From Oceanithermus desulfurans (GTDB lineage Bacteria > Deinococcota > Deinococci > Deinococcales > Marinithermaceae), in the NCBI RefSeq assembly GCF_014201675.1, contig NZ_JACHEZ010000007.1, forward strand, positions 1 through 64,000: a stretch of DNA of 64,000 nt, written 5' to 3'. The notes beneath the pieces were generated by a model that saw only the letters and a list, made by a program, of their open reading frames with translations, was not told the DNA's origin and did not search any database. The position numbers and the translations under genes were made by a program. Below are positions 48,336-55,810 of this stretch, piece by piece. How positions within the stretch are numbered: position 1 is the stretch's first letter; the number at the start of each line of letters is the position of its first letter.

Positions 48336-48923
48336 ATGCACCTCTCCGAACGCACCGCCCACCCCGAGGCGCTGGCGCAGCTGGCCCGGGATCCGGTGAT
48401 GGCCCGGCTGATCGAGCGCCACGGCCCCTACCGCTGGGGGCTGCACCCGGTCTTTCCCGCGCTGGTGCGGGCCGTCGTGGGGCAGCAGCTCTCCAACGCG
48501 GTGGCGCGGACGATGTTCCGGCGGGTGCAGCAGGCGACGGGGCTCGAGCCCGAACGGCTGCTCGCGTTGGGCGAGGAAGGGCTGCGGGCGCTGGGCCTGG
48601 CCCGCGCCAAGGGGCGCGCCCTCGAGGAGCTGGCGCGGGCGCAGCTGGAGGGGTACTTCGCGGGGCTGCACACCCTGTCCGACGAAGAGGCGGCGGCCCG
48701 GCTGGTGCGGCTGCGCGGCGTCGGCCCCTGGACGGCGCAGATGGTGTTGATCTTCAGCCTCGGGCGTATGGACGTCTGGCCCACCGGCGACCTGGGGATG
48801 GTGCGCCAGGCCGAGCGGCTCTACGGCCTCGCGAGCCGCGCCGAGGTCGAGGCGCTGGGCGAGCGCTTCCGCCCCTGGCGTTCGGCGGCCGCCCACTACC
48901 TCTGGGCCGAGACCGACGCCTGA
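48336..48923 (+). CDS. alkA: DNA-3-methyladenine glycosylase II (AlkA family)
   Basis: 195 aa base-excision repair enzyme of the HhH-GPD superfamily. FPALVRAVVGQQLSNAVA (about 40-57), the helix-hairpin-helix LRGVGPWTAQM (126-136) and the catalytic D152 in WPTGDLGM are in place. It lacks the N-terminal beta domain of E. coli AlkA, as in short archaeal and Thermus forms, and has no Fe-S cysteines. Removes alkylated purines. Confidence 0.9.
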   Translation: MHLSERTAHPEALAQLARDPVMARLIERHGPYRWGLHPVFPALVRAVVGQQLSNAVARTMFRRVQQATGLEPERLLALGEEGLRALGLARAKGRALEELARAQLEGYFAGLHTLSDEEAAARLVRLRGVGPWTAQMVLIFSLGRMDVWPTGDLGMVRQAERLYGLASRAEVEALGERFRPWRSAAAHYLWAETDA

Positions 48924-48949
48924 GCCGCCCAAGTGTCCCCGTGGGCACA

Positions 48950-49037
48950 CAAGCGGCCGTGGGCGGCGCGCTGGAGCCTGGACGCGGTGATGGAGCGCGG
49001 GCCCGGGGCTTGGCCCGAGCCCGCGCCAGTGGTGGTG
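48950..49037 (+). pseudogene. Truncated copy of the 3' end of the gene at 50945
   Basis: 88 bases align with 51346-51433 without gaps and only about five mismatches; the in-frame reading WAARWSLDAVMERGPG-WPEPAPVVV is kept. There is no start and the frame then runs into SRVDD and a stop. Position next to cassette locus 2 mirrors the parent gene next to locus 3, so it marks the edge of a duplication. Confidence 0.88.
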
Positions 49038-49099
49038 AGCCGTGTCGATGATTGAAGCCGCCTGGTCAGAGCGACCGCGAACTTGATGCGTAGGGGGTG

Positions 49100-49666
49100 C
49101 TAACGCACGTAGAGGAGGCGGAACGTGGCGTCGGTAAGGGTACCGGAAGCATTCCGGCATTCCACTAGGATACGCACGTCTGGCTTCCAGGCCCCCTCAT
49201 TCTTAAGGCTCCAGCTCTCGCAACGCACCCCGGTGTCGTCCCTCGTGCTGGCCACGACGGTTCCATACGGCAGGTTGCCGTCGGTGAGGTTCTCGAACAC
49301 GACCGTGTACTGACCCGTTCCGTCGCGGGTCGCCGAGATGTTGCCGCCCGAGGAGCTGAAGGACCAGTCCATGTCCACCGAAAGGGTGCTACCGTTCCAG
49401 CGCACGAGCGCCCTCCCCATCGCTCCGGCTTGGCTTGCCAGGGCCTTTTGACCGGGTCCCACCGCTGAAAGTTTTTCTTCGTGCGCGGCCACCTTGCTTT
49501 CCAACTGGTCCACCGCCGCCTTGAGGGCCTGGAAGTTCTCGTTCATCTTCGCGGCGCTCAGCACCTCGCCACTGGAAAAGCTGTTGGGGATCGTCACCGC
49601 CAGGCCCCACAGGCCCAGGGCGGCGAGGAAGATACCCAAAAGGGTGTACTTGGTCTTTTGCAGCAT
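49100..49666 (-). CDS. Exported protein with constant N-terminus, cassette paralogue 2
   Basis: 188 aa. The first 60 residues (MLQKTKYTLLGIFLAALGLW, IPNSFSSGEVLSAAKMNENF, ALKAAVDQLESKVA) are almost those of the paralogues; a coiled-coil extension runs to about 80. The C-terminal domain has GRALVRW, QYTVVFENL, cysteines C149 and C170 and ends FRLLYVR, closest to the 6334 protein. TTG 49678 is possible but GGAG lies 6 nt before ATG 49666. The mini-lipoprotein gene is 43 nt upstream. It is exported and its function unknown. Confidence 0.85.
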   Translation of the reverse strand: MLQKTKYTLLGIFLAALGLWGLAVTIPNSFSSGEVLSAAKMNENFQALKAAVDQLESKVAAHEEKLSAVGPGQKALASQAGAMGRALVRWNGSTLSVDMDWSFSSSGGNISATRDGTGQYTVVFENLTDGNLPYGTVVASTRDDTGVRCESWSLKNEGAWKPDVRILVECRNASGTLTDATFRLLYVR

Positions 49667-49679
49667 GATGCGCTCCAAT

Positions 49680-49691
49680 ACTTAAAAAAAA
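49680..49691 (-). other. T-run between mini-lipoprotein and exported-protein gene, locus 2
   Basis: On the minus strand a weak TCGA-CCTTC-TCGA hairpin is followed by eight T residues after the mini-lipoprotein stop. It may lower read-through into the downstream gene. Loci 1 and 3 have no such T-run. Confidence 0.35.
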
Positions 49692-49709
49692 TCGAGAAGG
49701 TCGAAAGGC

Positions 49710-49889
49710 CTAGGGTCCGAACAGGGTACCGGCATCGTCGAAGGTACAGCCGGAGTGGTCGAACTCGGCTGGGCTGGGGCAGGCGCTCCCGCCTCCGCCG
49801 CCATTTCCGCCGCTACCGCTTCCGCCGCAGGCCGCCAGCGCCAAAAGCAGCAGCACCAGCGCGAACGACGCCGCAAATTTCCGCTTCAT
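49710..49889 (-). CDS. Mini-lipoprotein, cassette locus 2
   Basis: 59 aa. Signal MKRKFAASFALVLLLLALAAC with lipobox LAAC, lipidated Cys at 21. A Gly/Ser-rich linker (22-35) leads to the conserved tail CPSPAEFDHSGC, TFDDAGTLFGP and stop. Compared with locus 3, signal and tail are nearly the same and the linker differs. GGGAGGCGAAGC precedes the ATG. Two tail cysteines suggest a disulphide. Function unknown; always first gene of the cassette. Confidence 0.85.
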   Translation of the reverse strand: MKRKFAASFALVLLLLALAACGGSGSGGNGGGGGSACPSPAEFDHSGCTFDDAGTLFGP

Positions 49890-49907
49890 GCTTCGCCTCC
49901 CGGACCC

Positions 49908-49940
49908 AGGCTAGCCAAGGGGGCGTTACCGAAGCGTTTC
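49908..49940 (-). promoter_or_regulatory. Cassette promoter, locus 2: tandem repeat plus -10
   Basis: Read on the minus strand: GAAACGC, TTCG, GTAACGC, 9 nt, TAGCCT. Same spacings as at 6086-6118 and 52869-52901. Confidence 0.72.
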
Positions 49941-50007
49941 AAGTGCGGCAACGCCCCGGCCGATCGTTCAGCGCCGTTGGCCTCCCACGACCGGCGGTGC
50001 AAGCTGC

Positions 50008-50013
50008 TAGGCT
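50008..50013 (+). promoter_or_regulatory. -10 box TAGGCT, leaderless
   Basis: TAGGCT ends 6 nt before ATG 50020; the gap GGAGCC might also act as a weak ribosome binding site. Confidence 0.5.
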
Positions 50014-50019
50014 GGAGCC

Positions 50020-50955
50020 ATGGCCGAATCCCTCGACGTGCTGGCCCTGGGCGACTTCGCCTGGGACGTGCTCATTCACACCGACGCGCCGCTTGCCCCC
50101 GGGGGCGACACCTTCGGTCAGGTGGAGCTGCAGCCCGGCGGCAGCGCCGCCAACGTGGCCGTCTGGGCGCGGCGTTGCGGCGCCCGAGCGGGTTTCGTGG
50201 GCAAGATCGGGCGCGACCGGTTCGGGGAGCTGGCCCGCGAGAATCTGGCCGAGGAGGGGGTGGAAGCCCGGCTCAGCGAGACCTCGAGCCGGCCCACCGG
50301 GGTGGTGGCCGTCTGGGTGGACCACACCGGACAGCGTTCGATGGTCTCGGGGCAGGGAGCCGACTTTCTGCTCACCGAAGCCGACCTGCCCACCGATCTG
50401 GAGAGCGCGAACCACCTGCACCTCACCGGCTGGTCGCTCTTTACCGATCCGCCGCGTAAGGCGGCCCTGAGCGCGGCGAGGCGCGCCAAGGCCGCCGGGC
50501 GCACGCTCTCGCTCGACCCCGCCTCGTTCCAGCTCATCGAGGAGGCGGGCCCCTCCGCCTTCGTGCGCATGACGGCCGCCCTCGACCTTGACGTGGTCTT
50601 TCCCAACTACGACGAAGGCCGCATCCTCACCGGCGAACGCGACCCCGAGGCCATGGCGCGCCGCCTCGCCGAGCTCTATCCCAGCGCCGTCGTCGCCCTG
50701 AAGCTCGACGCCAAGGGCGCGCTCGTGGGCAAAGACGGGCGCTTCACCCACCTGCCCCCCACCCCCGACCGGGCCACCGACGCCACCGGCGCGGGCGACG
50801 CCTTCGCCGGCGCCTTCCTGGCGCGCTGGGCTCGGGGGCAGGGGCCGGAGGAGGCGGCCCGCTTCGCCGTGGTGGTCTCCGGCTGGGTGGTGGCGCGGCG
50901 CGGGGCCCGGCCGCCGCTGGACGCGCGCATGAAGGAGCACTGCGGTGTTTCGTGA
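50020..50955 (+). CDS. PfkB family carbohydrate kinase
   Basis: 311 aa ribokinase-type kinase. N-terminal substrate segment LALGDFAWDVLIHTD and PGGSAANVAVWARRCG (about 38-53); C-terminal DATGAGDAFAGAFLARWARG (about 265-284) with the catalytic Asp and anion hole. Cytoplasmic; the sugar or nucleoside substrate is unknown. It is transcribed away from cassette locus 2 and overlaps the next gene by 11 nt. Confidence 0.9.
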   Translation: MAESLDVLALGDFAWDVLIHTDAPLAPGGDTFGQVELQPGGSAANVAVWARRCGARAGFVGKIGRDRFGELARENLAEEGVEARLSETSSRPTGVVAVWVDHTGQRSMVSGQGADFLLTEADLPTDLESANHLHLTGWSLFTDPPRKAALSAARRAKAAGRTLSLDPASFQLIEEAGPSAFVRMTAALDLDVVFPNYDEGRILTGERDPEAMARRLAELYPSAVVALKLDAKGALVGKDGRFTHLPPTPDRATDATGAGDAFAGAFLARWARGQGPEEAARFAVVVSGWVVARRGARPPLDARMKEHCGVS

Positions 50956-51472
50956 CGAAGACCTGAACCTCAAACCGCTGGTTCCCCTGGCCGAAAGCCG
51001 CGAAGGGGGCGAGGTGGCCCGCCTGCGCGCGCGGCTTGCGGCGGGGGAGGACCGGCCCGAGGCCTGGGTGGTGCCCGCCTGGGTGGAGGAGGAGTTCTAC
51101 CGCCTGAACAACCTGCAATTCCAGATCGAGCGGCTCTTCGCCGGGGTCTGGGGGGTGCGGGTGGACGAGGAACGGCTGGCGCGCGCGGCCGCGGAGGCGG
51201 CGCGGCTGGTGCGCACGTCCTACCTGGTTTCCGAGCGGGGCGAGGCGTTCGTGGCGGCCTTGCCGCCGGGGCGCTTCCGGCTCTACCGGCCCGGAGAGGT
51301 CCCCCAGGAAACCGCCGCCTCCCCCCAGGAAGCGCTGTGGGCGCTCAAGCGGCTGTGGGCGGCGCGCTGGAGCCTGGACGCGGTGATGGAGCGCGGGCCC
51401 GGGGGTTGGCCCGAGCCCGCACCGGTGGTGGTGGAAGCGCCGTGTTGGGGGCGGCCCATCCAGCCGCCCTAG
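50945..51472 (+). CDS. Conserved-looking hypothetical protein
   Basis: 175 aa, no signal peptide or membrane segment. Contains AWVVPAWVEEEFYRLNNLQFQIERLFAGVWG (about 40-70), an amphipathic helical stretch, then VRTSYLVSERGEAFVAALPPGRFRLYRPGEV. I do not recognise a family. It overlaps the PfkB kinase and probably works with it. Its stop meets the end of the cassette gene at 51469 (4-nt convergent overlap). The last 88 coding bases occur again, broken, at 48950-49037. Confidence 0.72.
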   Translation: MFRDEDLNLKPLVPLAESREGGEVARLRARLAAGEDRPEAWVVPAWVEEEFYRLNNLQFQIERLFAGVWGVRVDEERLARAAAEAARLVRTSYLVSERGEAFVAALPPGRFRLYRPGEVPQETAASPQEALWALKRLWAARWSLDAVMERGPGGWPEPAPVVVEAPCWGRPIQPP

Positions 51473-52017
51473 CGTATGGCGACCAGGTAGAGCTCTTCCC
51501 AGCTCAGATCGACCCGCGGGTCGCCCGTTCCGGTCACGTCCCGAACGGTCACGCATTCGACCCCGACCGTGCTGTCGCTTCCGTCGAACAACACGTGGTC
51601 CACCCGGCAAGTCAGGCCCTGGTCGGCGAGGCCGAGCCCACCGGGGGTGACCAGAATTGCCGCGTCGCTGAGGTCGAGGCCCGAGAAGGTAAATGTTGCG
51701 TACTTGTTGCTGGCGTCGAATTCCAGGGTAACGTTGCCGGCAGGGTTGAAGCTTTGCACCAAGGCGCCCTGGTCTTGCCTGGCGTAGGCCAGCACCCCCG
51801 CTGCCGAGGTGAGCGCTTTCTGGCCCGCCTGCACTTCGCTGAGTTTCGCCTCCAACGCGTCCACCGCCGCCTTGAGGGCCTGGAAGTTTTCGTTCATCTT
51901 GCTGGCACTCACCACCTCGCCGCTCGAAAAGCTGTTGGGAATCGTCACCGCCAGGCCCCACAGGCCCAAGGCGGAGAGAAAAGCCCCTAAGAGAACGTAT
52001 TTGGTCTTCTGCAGCAC
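51469..52017 (-). CDS. Exported protein with constant N-terminus, cassette paralogue 3
   Basis: 182 aa. Constant N-terminal part to about residue 60 (MLQKTKYVLLGAFLSALGLW, NSFSSGEVVSASKMNENF), short coiled coil to 74, then the most divergent C-terminal domain of the four (KYATFTFSGLDL, C137, C155, end LYLVAIR). GTG 52017 with GGAGG 5 nt upstream. Second of two exported genes in locus 3, 77 nt after paralogue 4. Function unknown; the constant half suggests shared export or assembly, the variable half distinct ligands or exposure. Confidence 0.82.
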   Translation of the reverse strand: MLQKTKYVLLGAFLSALGLWGLAVTIPNSFSSGEVVSASKMNENFQALKAAVDALEAKLSEVQAGQKALTSAAGVLAYARQDQGALVQSFNPAGNVTLEFDASNKYATFTFSGLDLSDAAILVTPGGLGLADQGLTCRVDHVLFDGSDSTVGVECVTVRDVTGTGDPRVDLSWEELYLVAIR

Positions 52018-52094
52018 GGTTGCCTCCTCGAGATGCCCAGGGCCGCACCGCCCTTGGTGCGGGTGCCGGGCGCATGCAGCTACTTACGGTCCAC

Positions 52095-52643
52095 TTACTT
52101 GACGACGAGCACGGTAAACGCCGCGTCGACCGGGTTGCCCGTCGCGACGTCGTAGCACTCGACGCTGACCTGCGTCTGGTTCCAGAAGCCGATGGTGCAG
52201 CGTGACATGGGGTCGCCGTCCGTGATCATGACGGTCCCGCGCATGAGATCAAGCCCCGGGAACGTGACGAAATACAACCCCGTTGCGCTTTTGCTGGAAG
52301 TGACCGCCGATCCCGAAGAGTCGAAGTTGGCGTCGGGCCACAGCGTTCCGTCGGCGTTGACCAGAGCGTAGCCGAACTGGCCCGTCTTGGAAGCCACGGC
52401 CTTCATGCCTGCCTGTACGGTGCTCAGCTTGTCCTTCAGGTCGGCGTTGTCGGCCTCCAGCGCCGCCACCTTGCTCTCCAGCGTGTCCACCGCCGCCTTG
52501 AGGGCCTGGAAGTTCTGGTTCATCTTGCTGGCGCTCACCACCTCGCCGCCCGAAAAGCTGTTCGGGATCGTCACCGCCAGGCCCCACAGGCCCAAAGCGG
52601 CGAGGAAGATGCCGAAAAGGATGTACTTGGTCTTTTGCAGCAT
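52095..52643 (-). CDS. Exported protein with constant N-terminus, cassette paralogue 4
   Basis: 182 aa. Constant N-terminus to 60 (NSFSGGEVVSASKMNQNF), a longer coiled coil to about 85 (AALEADNADLKDKLSTVQAG), then a beta-rich domain with GLYFVTFPGLDL, C149, C163 and the end FTVLVVK. GGAGG lies 5 nt before ATG 52643; an upstream in-frame start at 52667 has no site. It follows the mini-lipoprotein gene by 39 nt and precedes paralogue 3. Confidence 0.84.
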   Translation of the reverse strand: MLQKTKYILFGIFLAALGLWGLAVTIPNSFSGGEVVSASKMNQNFQALKAAVDTLESKVAALEADNADLKDKLSTVQAGMKAVASKTGQFGYALVNADGTLWPDANFDSSGSAVTSSKSATGLYFVTFPGLDLMRGTVMITDGDPMSRCTIGFWNQTQVSVECYDVATGNPVDAAFTVLVVK

Positions 52644-52682
52644 GGTCGCCTCCTTACTCAAAGGCATCGGGAAACTCGGGGC

Positions 52683-52850
52683 CTAGGGGCCGAACGTGGT
52701 GCCGGCGTCGTCGAAGGTGCAGCCAGCGTGGTCGAACTCGGCCGGGCTGGGGCAGGCGTTCCCGCCGGACGGGGCGCCCGGGCCGCTGCAGGCGGCCAGC
52801 ACCAACAACAGCAGCGCCAGCGCGAACGACGCCGTAAGGTTTCGCTTCAT
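52683..52850 (-). CDS. Mini-lipoprotein, cassette locus 3
   Basis: 55 aa. Signal MKRNLTASFALALLLLVLAAC with lipobox LAAC (Cys 21), short SGPGAPSGGNA linker, then the tail CPSPAEFDHAGC, TFDDAGTTFGP and stop. Mature length is about 35 aa. GGGAGGTGAGGC precedes the ATG. First gene of a three-gene cassette with two exported paralogues. Most similar to the locus 2 copy, in keeping with duplication. Confidence 0.86.
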   Translation of the reverse strand: MKRNLTASFALALLLLVLAACSGPGAPSGGNACPSPAEFDHAGCTFDDAGTTFGP

Positions 52851-52868
52851 GCCTCACCTCCCGGACGG

Positions 52869-52901
52869 AAGGTAGCAAAGCGGGCGTTACGGCAGCGTTA
52901 C
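52869..52901 (-). promoter_or_regulatory. Cassette promoter, locus 3: tandem repeat plus -10
   Basis: Read on the minus strand: GTAACGC, TGCC, GTAACGC, 9 nt, TACCTT. The two repeats are identical here, the best-preserved of the three sites. Confidence 0.74.
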
Positions 52902-52913
52902 AGGCTGGGTGGG

Positions 52914-53612
52914 TCAGGGGCGTTCCAGCTCGCGCAGCAGTTCTGCCGCACGGTCGTGGTGCAGGCGGTCGGGGACGCTTTTCACCGGCAGCGCGAGCGC
53001 CGCTTCGAGCTGCTTGCGGGCGGCCTCGGGCCGGCCCAGCTGCATCAGCGCGAAGCCGTAGTTCTTGCGGATCTCGACGCTGTCGGGCTCAAGGGTCACG
53101 GCCCACTCGAAGAGCGGCACCACCTCGCCCAGCGAAGCGCCGTAGAGCCAGCCGAAGCCGCGCTTGGCGAGCTGCAGGTGCCAGAGCGCCAGGCCCATCA
53201 CCGCGCGGGCGTGGCCCGCGTCGAGCTCGAGCGCGCGCTCGAGGTTGCGCTTGATCTCGCTGGCGAGGCCGAGTTTGGCGAGCACGCCCACGAAGCGGAT
53301 CACCTCGGCCTGGGCGTGGGCCAGCTGGTAGTAGCCCTCGGCGGCGTCGGGGAAGAGCCGGATGGCGCGGCGCGCGGTTTCCTGGGCGCGCTCGAGCCAC
53401 GCCCGCCGCTCTGCGTCGCTCTTTGCGCGGTACTGGGCGATCAGGTTGGCCGCTTCGGCGGCGGCGGCGAGGTCGCCCAGCCGCTCCGCGCCCCGACCCT
53501 GGGTCCAGGCGGCCTCGAACTCGCCGAGCTGGAGCAGCACCCGCGGAGCGGGCGCCTGGGCCAGGACCGGGGCGAAGAGCAGGAGCAGCAGCGCGAGCGG
53601 ACGGATACGCAT
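52914..53612 (-). CDS. Exported TPR-like protein
   Basis: 232 aa with a signal peptide (MRIRPLALLLLLFAPVLAQA, cleavage near 18-20). The mature part is helical with TPR-like units: AERRAWLERAQETARRAIRLFPDAAEGYYQLAHAQ (about 67-100), SEIKRNLERALELDAGHARAVMGLALWHLQ and VVPLFEWAVTLEPDSVEIRKNYGFALMQLG. Probably a periplasmic scaffold or chaperone. TAGAAT (53625 to 53620) lies 7 nt before ATG 53612, so leaderless. The ending lies only 13 nt from the locus 3 promoter element. Confidence 0.85.
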   Translation of the reverse strand: MRIRPLALLLLLFAPVLAQAPAPRVLLQLGEFEAAWTQGRGAERLGDLAAAAEAANLIAQYRAKSDAERRAWLERAQETARRAIRLFPDAAEGYYQLAHAQAEVIRFVGVLAKLGLASEIKRNLERALELDAGHARAVMGLALWHLQLAKRGFGWLYGASLGEVVPLFEWAVTLEPDSVEIRKNYGFALMQLGRPEAARKQLEAALALPVKSVPDRLHHDRAAELLRELERP

Positions 53613-53619
53613 CGGGGGT

Positions 53620-53625
53620 ATTCTA
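53620..53625 (-). promoter_or_regulatory. -10 box TAGAAT, leaderless
   Basis: TAGAAT on the minus strand, 7 nt before ATG 53612. Confidence 0.6.
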
Positions 53626-53743
53626 GCAAGTCCGCGGCCGCGGCGGTCGGTTCCCGGGCTCGTGGCTTCGCGCCAGGCCGCGGCCCGCACGGCGTTACGG
53701 TCGTGCGGCGGGCCGGCCCGTAGACTGGGGCGGGAGGGAAACC

Positions 53744-54061
<318 letters not shown>

Positions 54062-54083
54062 GGGGCGGTACCATGCGGATACC

Positions 54084-55049
54084 GTGAAGCGCCGACTCGT
54101 CGCCGGACTGTTCCTGATCGCGCTGCTGCTCGCGGCCGTCGTCAACGCCCCCTCCTGGTTGCAGTACGCCTACGCCTGGTGGGGCCGGGCGCACGTCGAG
54201 GGGCTGCCGCAGGCCGCCGCGCCCGGTTCCGGCGAGCGGGTGCTGGTGCTGGCCCCCCACCCCGACGACGAGGTGCTCTGCTGCGGCGGCCTGCTGCGGC
54301 GCGCGCAGCAGGCCGGTGCGGAGGTGTACATCGTCTGGATGACGAGCGGCGACGGCTTCGAGATGGACGAGCTGGTGCTCGACCACGGACGGCGGCCGCG
54401 CCCGGAGGGCCTGCGCGCCCTCGGCGAACGGCGCATGCAGGAGGCGCGCGCCGCGGCGGCGCAGCTGGGGGTGCCGCAGCAGAACCTCTTCTTCCTGGGC
54501 TACCCCGACCGCGGCCTGCGCCACCTCTTCCTCGAGAACTTCTACGTGCCCTACCGCTCGCCCTACACCCGCCTCGACGCGGTCGCGTACCCGGGGACCC
54601 TGAACCCGGGAACCCCCTACACCGGGGAGGCGCTCGAGCGCGACCTCGCCGCCGTCTTTGCCCGGGTCGACCCCACCCGCGTCTACCTGCCCTCGCCCCG
54701 TGACGCCCACCCCGACCACCAGGCCACCTCGTACTTCGCCCAGCGGGTGGCGGGGCGCAGCGGGAGGATCGGGCGGCTGCGCTACTGGATCGTCCACGGG
54801 GGTCTGGAGTGGCCGTTGCCCAAGGGCTACCATCCGGGGCTGGCGCTCGAGCCCGCGCCGCGCGGCAGGGGGCTGGCCTGGCGCCGCTTCCCGCTCACCG
54901 CCGCCGAGGTGCAGACCAAGCACGCGGCCACGCTGGCCCACAAGAGCCAGCTCGACGTGCTCTCGCGCTTCATGCTCGCCTTCGTACGCACCAACGAGCT
55001 CTTCTCCCCCACGCCCTTCCCCGAACCCGGCCGCTACCCCGTCCCCTGA
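54084..55049 (+). CDS. PIG-L family deacetylase
   Basis: 321 aa zinc-dependent LmbE-type N-deacetylase. An N-terminal hydrophobic segment (about 4-22) suggests membrane anchoring or export. LVLAPHPDDEVLCCGG (zinc and catalytic residues in PHPDDE, 58-63), and SPRDAHPDHQATS further on, are the two family motifs. A long middle insert (about 145-190) is present. The substrate is probably an N-acetylated sugar. GTG 54084 follows TACCAT by 9 nt; the preceding ABM gene ends 22 nt upstream. Confidence 0.86.
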   Translation: MKRRLVAGLFLIALLLAAVVNAPSWLQYAYAWWGRAHVEGLPQAAAPGSGERVLVLAPHPDDEVLCCGGLLRRAQQAGAEVYIVWMTSGDGFEMDELVLDHGRRPRPEGLRALGERRMQEARAAAAQLGVPQQNLFFLGYPDRGLRHLFLENFYVPYRSPYTRLDAVAYPGTLNPGTPYTGEALERDLAAVFARVDPTRVYLPSPRDAHPDHQATSYFAQRVAGRSGRIGRLRYWIVHGGLEWPLPKGYHPGLALEPAPRGRGLAWRRFPLTAAEVQTKHAATLAHKSQLDVLSRFMLAFVRTNELFSPTPFPEPGRYPVP

Positions 55050-55183
55050 GGCGCCGTCGCCGCCAACCCCCCCCAAGGGGGCGTAGCCAAGCGGGCGCGG
55101 CTGCGGTATCCTACCCAGGGTTTCGGGCGCGGCCGCCCTTTCCCAAATTCCGGTCCGGATGCGTTAGGGTAGTAGAAACAGCG

Positions 55184-55810
55184 ATGACCGAGAAGAACCC
55201 CCCCACCTGGCTGCAGCGCCTGGGGCGCTGGCTGCTCCGTGTTACCCGCTGGAAGCCGGTGATGAACCTCCCCGACGCGCCCAAGTTCGTGGCCGTGGGG
55301 TACCCGCACACCTCGAACTGGGACTTCTTCCCCGCCCTCTTCTGGGGCTGGGCCTCGGGCCTGCCCTTCAAGTGGATCGGTAAGAAGGAGCTGTTTCCGC
55401 CCCTCGTTGGCCGCCTGATGCTGGCCCTGGGGGGCATTCCCGTGGACCGCAAGAACACCCGCGGCTTCGTGGGGCAGATGGCCGACTACCTGAAGGCGCC
55501 GGGGGCGGGCGTGGTCGTGATCGCGCCCGACGGCACCCGCAAGCGTGCGCCCTACTGGCGCACCGGGTTCTACTACATGGCCCTCGAGGCCGGCGTTCCC
55601 ATCGCCCTCGGCTACATCAACTACGAGCGGCGCGAGGTGGGCGTCGGCGGCTGGATCGAGCCGACGGGCGACCTCGAGGTCGACTTTGCGAAGATGCGTG
55701 CCTTTTACGAAGAGCACGGCCGCGGCCTCTACCCCGAGGCCCACACCCCGATCGTGCCGCGTCCGCGCGAAGAGCCGCGGCCGCGCGAGGAAGCGGAGGT
55801 GAGCGCATGA
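55184..55810 (+). CDS. Acyltransferase, PlsC-like
   Basis: 208 aa membrane-associated acyltransferase of the 1-acylglycerol-phosphate type. The HX4D motif is HTSNWD (42-47), GGIPVDRKN follows, and PDGTR (115-119) replaces the common PEGTR. One hydrophobic region (about 35-60). The substrate may be a lipid intermediate other than lysophosphatidate. The C-terminal 20 residues are rich in Pro, Arg and Glu. Overlaps the SDR gene by 4 nt. The open frame upstream belongs to a shadow. Confidence 0.82.
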   Translation: MTEKNPPTWLQRLGRWLLRVTRWKPVMNLPDAPKFVAVGYPHTSNWDFFPALFWGWASGLPFKWIGKKELFPPLVGRLMLALGGIPVDRKNTRGFVGQMADYLKAPGAGVVVIAPDGTRKRAPYWRTGFYYMALEAGVPIALGYINYERREVGVGGWIEPTGDLEVDFAKMRAFYEEHGRGLYPEAHTPIVPRPREEPRPREEAEVSA

